From UBA8437 sp963582065 (GTDB lineage Bacteria; Planctomycetota; Planctomycetia; Planctomycetales; Planctomycetaceae): DNA of 18,160 bases. The translations under genes were made by a program, and so were the position numbers. Location of the stretch: the NCBI GenBank assembly GCA_963582065.1, contig CAUZRQ010000111.1:1-18160 (forward strand), read 5' to 3'. Position 1 is the first letter of the stretch; each line of letters opens with the position of its first letter. The notes under the pieces are model-generated. The model was not told the DNA's origin. It saw only the letters and a program-made list of their open reading frames with translations, and made no database searches. Positions 15,374 to 18,160 of the stretch are shown here, one piece after another.

Positions 15374-15413
15374 GAGACAGCGCCGGGTTTGAAGGGAAAA
15401 GCCAAGAGATCGC

Positions 15414-16655
15414 TCACTTTCCAATTCCGTAGAGATGTGTCTTGGTCCGCAGGATCAAAAGTCCGTTGGTGACGGCTGGCGAGGCCATGCAGCCGGCGTC
15501 CAGGGTGTTTGTGGCCAGTTCACGGTATTTTGCGGGGTCAGCGGCAAAGACGTGCGCCTTGCCCATTTCTCGCTGGAAACAGTAGATGCGGTCACCGACC
15601 AGGACGGGCGAGGCGGTGAAGTTGCCGGCGATCCGCTTGGTCCAGCGGGCCTTTCCGGTGGCGGTGTCGATGCAGGAGACGACGCCACTGTCGTCGACCA
15701 TGAACATCGAGTCTCCGACGAGCAACTGCGACGGTCTCGACGGAACTCCCGTTCTCGCGGTCCACTCGACGTGGGTCTTGGTGACATCACCGGTACCGTT
15801 GGGCCGGACGGCCAGCAGCTTGGATGGGGAACTGGTGGTGATGTAGAGTTTCCCGTTGCTGAACAGAGGTGGGATGCAGGCGTTCATCCCGCCATGGATC
15901 ACCCGCCACAGTTCCTTGCCGCTGTTGGGTTCGTAGGCCATCGTCGCCATCGCACCGGGCACGATCACCTGGGTGCGGCCCTTGAAGGTGATCACCCTCG
16001 CCGTGGCGTAGGCCTTCTTGATGTCGCCGTTGTCCGACTTGTAGTCGACGTTGCGATCCTTGCGCCAGACGGTCTTCCCGTTCCGCTTGTCGAAGGCCAT
16101 GACGAACTGGTGGTCGTGTCCGTCGAAGGGCAGGAACAGCAGGTTGCCGTAGATCGAGACGCTCGAACCGGGGCCTCGCCAGTGGTTGCACTCCAGGTCC
16201 TCGCGCTTCCAGATCACCCGACAGGTTTCGGAGTCCAGGCAGGCGGTGCCCAGGGCGCCGAAGGTGACATACAGCCGGCCGTCCTCGATCCACGGGGTGG
16301 GCGAGGCGTAGCTGTTGAACGGGTGGCAGTACTGTGGCTTCTCGTGCTCGAAGATCGTCTTGTCGTGCAGGATCTTGCCGGTCTTGCGATCCAGGCACAT
16401 CACCGCCAGGCGGTGCCCGTCCTCGGTGGCGGTCGTCAGCCAGATGCGGTCCTTCCAGGTCACCGGCGATGACCAGCCCTTGCCCCAGATCTCGGTCTTC
16501 CACCGGACGTTCTTTGTTTCGCTCCAGGTGGTCGGGATCTCCCCCGCCTTCGACGTGCCGTCACCAAGGCCTCCGCGGAACTGGTTCCATTCGGGCTCGG
16601 CGGCGAACAGGCTGCTGGTGGCGAGAGAAAACAGCAGTAGCGAACGGAGTGTCAT
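15414..16655 (-). CDS. Exported PQQ-like beta-propeller repeat protein
   Basis: A 413-residue protein with a Sec signal peptide (MTLRSLLLFSLATSSLFA-AEP). Next comes the planctomycete-type opening EWNQFRGGLGDGT, then a beta-propeller of PQQ-type repeats (PF13360-like). Blade motifs of the form A-x-D-x-x-T/N-G-K-x-x-W are visible as CLDRKTGKIL, then CLDSETCRVIW, AFDKRNGKTVW, EPNSGKELW and CIDTATGKARW. These folds either bind pyrroloquinoline quinone in dehydrogenases or act as scaffolds, as in BamB. The chain has no visible dehydrogenase features beyond the propeller, so a binding or scaffold role is more likely (inference). The start at 16655 was preferred because the longer frame to 16811 would precede the signal peptide with a Pro- and Arg-rich segment and overlap the sulfatase gene. 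It lies 73 nt downstream of the sulfatase stop. Confidence 0.85.
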   Translation of the reverse strand: MTLRSLLLFSLATSSLFAAEPEWNQFRGGLGDGTSKAGEIPTTWSETKNVRWKTEIWGKGWSSPVTWKDRIWLTTATEDGHRLAVMCLDRKTGKILHDKTIFEHEKPQYCHPFNSYASPTPWIEDGRLYVTFGALGTACLDSETCRVIWKREDLECNHWRGPGSSVSIYGNLLFLPFDGHDHQFVMAFDKRNGKTVWRKDRNVDYKSDNGDIKKAYATARVITFKGRTQVIVPGAMATMAYEPNSGKELWRVIHGGMNACIPPLFSNGKLYITTSSPSKLLAVRPNGTGDVTKTHVEWTARTGVPSRPSQLLVGDSMFMVDDSGVVSCIDTATGKARWTKRIAGNFTASPVLVGDRIYCFQREMGKAHVFAADPAKYRELATNTLDAGCMASPAVTNGLLILRTKTHLYGIGK

Positions 16656-16703
16656 GCGAGGACCTGGGAAGTCAGTGGTTTGAACAGGACAGGGGGAACT
16701 GGA

Positions 16704-16723
16704 GGTCCGGATTATACCCGACC
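16704..16723 (-). promoter_or_regulatory. Imperfect palindrome centred on a perfect TATAAT (promoter or hairpin)
   Basis: Arms GGTCCGG (16704-16710) and CCCGACC (16717-16723) match at 6 of 7 pairs around ATTATA, which on the minus strand is a perfect TATAAT -10 box (16716-16711). It lies 55 nt before the PQQ-protein start and 5 nt after the sulfatase stop. No TTGACA-like -35 is evident at 17 nt. The same bases could form a terminator-like stem for the sulfatase transcript, but no T-tract follows. Confidence 0.4.
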
Positions 16724-16728
16724 GATGC

Positions 16729-18160
16729 TCAGCGGGCGGCGTTCCTGGCAGCACTGGCCCGGCACGAGGCCTGCCAGGCCTTGATTTTGGCTGAGAGTTC
16801 TTCGAGCACACGGGGATGGTCGGCCGCCACGTTGGTGGTCTCGCGGGGGTCGGCCAGCAGATCGAACAACTCGGTCGTGTCCTTCCCGGCTGTCTTGTTC
16901 TTCTTGCCGCTGCCGGCCGAGCGACGGACCAGCTTGAAGCGGTTGTCGATCGCCGCGGTCTGGCCGGCCGATTCGAAGAGAATCGGCTGTGGTCGCTGTC
17001 GGTCCCGCTGGCCCTTGAGCACCGGGAGCAGGCTGATGCCGTCGGGAGTGAATTTCCGGGGTGGCAGGACGCCGAGGACGTCGAGGATGGTCGGCAGGTA
17101 GTCGGAGGTCACTCCCGGGCTGTCGGTTGTCTGGCCGGCCTGGACCACCGCCGGCCAGGTCACGATACCCGGAACACGGATGCCACCCTCGTAGAGGCTC
17201 CGCTTGCGACCGCGGAGTCCCCGGGTTCTCCCCGGAGCCTTGTTGTTGCCTTCCGGCCCGTTGTCGGCGCTGTACCACAGCATCGTATTCTTGGCGATGC
17301 CGAGCTTCTCCAGTGTGGCCCGCAGTCGGCCGACCTGTTCGTCCAAAGCCGTGATGCAGCCGTAGTAGTGCCGGTGGTAATCCGGGTGGTCGGCGTACAG
17401 GGCCGTGTGCTTCGGACCGGCCACGACCGGCAGGTGGGGGGCATGGAACCAGATCACCGCCAGGAAAGGAGACTTGTCGCGGGCGGCGGATTCGATGAAG
17501 GGCACGGCCCGGTCCATGATCACCCGCGAATCGTCACCACGAGTGTTCTCGGTGATCGACTTGCCGAGGTGGTTCCAGTACCGCGTTCCATATGGCACCG
17601 TGTCGGCGGGATCCTTGGCCGGGTTCCACCAGCGGCGGCCCCGTGCCGTCTTGGGTTTCAGCAGCGGGTCCCAGGTCGGCACTTTCGCCTCGGTCGAGAA
17701 ACAGACCTGGAATCCGTTTTTCCAGGGAGGCGAGAAGTGCTGCTTGCCTCGAGGACCCCCGCGGTTGGAATCCTCGATCTCGGTCGTCAATGTGCCGACA
17801 TGCCATTTGCCGAAGTGCCCGGTGCGGTACCCCCGATATCTCAACAACTCGGCCAGTGTCCGTTCACGTCGGGGCAGGTGCCCACGGTTGGCCGTCACGA
17901 TCCCGTACCGGTAAGGGTGCCGGCCGGTCAGGCAACTGCCTCGGGTGGGGCTGCAGACCGGTGCCCCGGCGTACCAGCGACGGAACACCAGGCCGTCGGC
18001 CGCCATCCGGTCCAGGTGAGGCGTCTTGAGGTGCGGATGGCCGTTGTATCCGGTGTCGCCCCAACCCTGGTCGTCGGCCATCACCAGGATCACGTTTGGA
18101 CGGGGATCAGTAGCGGCAGGGGCAGCCAGGACGGGGCCGGTGACCACGAGCAGGCAGCAC
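16729..18160 (-). CDS. Formylglycine-dependent sulfatase (start beyond the window edge)
   Basis: At least 476 residues of a type I (S1) sulfatase (PF00884), which hydrolyses sulfate esters in the periplasm or outside the cell. Counting from the GTG codon at 18147, the Ca-binding Asp pair is in ADDQGWGD (25-26). The formylglycine signature CSPTRGSCLTGR gives Cys65 as the residue to be oxidised, and KWHVG holds Lys114 and His116. FHAPHLP holds His235 and ADNGPEG holds Asp295-Asn296. RGRKRSLYEGGIRVP supplies the last active-site Lys. All key residues are present, so it should be active. Codons upstream of 18147 stay open and encode hydrophobic CCLLVV, part of a signal peptide, so the true start is outside the window. 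Substrate (glycan or aryl sulfate) cannot be told. It is followed by the PQQ gene on the same strand. Confidence 0.93.
   Translation of the reverse strand, partial: CCLLVVTGPVLAAPAATDPRPNVILVMADDQGWGDTGYNGHPHLKTPHLDRMAADGLVFRRWYAGAPVCSPTRGSCLTGRHPYRYGIVTANRGHLPRRERTLAELLRYRGYRTGHFGKWHVGTLTTEIEDSNRGGPRGKQHFSPPWKNGFQVCFSTEAKVPTWDPLLKPKTARGRRWWNPAKDPADTVPYGTRYWNHLGKSITENTRGDDSRVIMDRAVPFIESAARDKSPFLAVIWFHAPHLPVVAGPKHTALYADHPDYHRHYYGCITALDEQVGRLRATLEKLGIAKNTMLWYSADNGPEGNNKAPGRTRGLRGRKRSLYEGGIRVPGIVTWPAVVQAGQTTDSPGVTSDYLPTILDVLGVLPPRKFTPDGISLLPVLKGQRDRQRPQPILFESAGQTAAIDNRFKLVRRSAGSGKKNKTAGKDTTELFDLLADPRETTNVAADHPRVLEELSAKIKAWQASCRASAARNAAR

Overview
The window looks like a piece of a GC-rich Planctomycetota chromosome. 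The evidence is the gene content: three DUF1501 proteins, two DUF1549/DUF1553 (PSCyt2/PSD1) proteins, a PPC-domain protein, a formylglycine sulfatase, a PQQ-type propeller protein and a BBP2-type outer-membrane porin. DUF1549/DUF1553 families were first defined from planctomycetes and are strongly expanded there. I cannot name a genus. I see no tRNA, rRNA, CRISPR array, insertion sequence or integrase.

Layout on the left: the end of a molybdenum sulfite-oxidase-like protein (3-350, +); a short gap with a 9-bp tandem repeat (445-477); a BBP2-like porin (600-1739, +); a secreted SASA/CE6-type acetylesterase (1840-2826, +). The esterase converges with, and overlaps by 41 bp, a cytoplasmic GNAT acetyltransferase (2786-3367, -).

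Centre: from 3485 to 13898 five genes run on the + strand, with gaps of 2, 5, 40 and 5 nt, so they are very probably one operon. The order is DUF1501 / PPC + carbohydrate-binding-like protein / Big2-DUF1549-DUF1553 / DUF1549-LamG-DUF1553 / DUF1501. All five carry export signals; the two DUF1501 proteins have twin-arginine type leaders and the others Sec type. The third and fourth proteins carry haem-c-like CXnCH motifs.

Right: on the - strand lie, in transcription order, a sulfatase (running off the window end), a PQQ-like beta-propeller protein and a third DUF1501 protein with a textbook Tat leader. This block ends 19 nt from the end of the five-gene operon.

Functional reading (inference): almost everything encoded is periplasmic, outer-membrane or surface. 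Glycan-linked activities (O-acetylesterase, sulfatase) sit beside sugar- or protein-binding modules (PPC, LamG, CBM-like) and the biochemically uncharacterised planctomycete DUF1501 and DUF1549/DUF1553 families. The best candidate for an undescribed system is the five-gene operon 3485-13898, in which two DUF1501/DUF1549-DUF1553 pairs flank and include surface-binding modules. A role in capturing or processing a sulfated or acetylated glycan is a hypothesis only.
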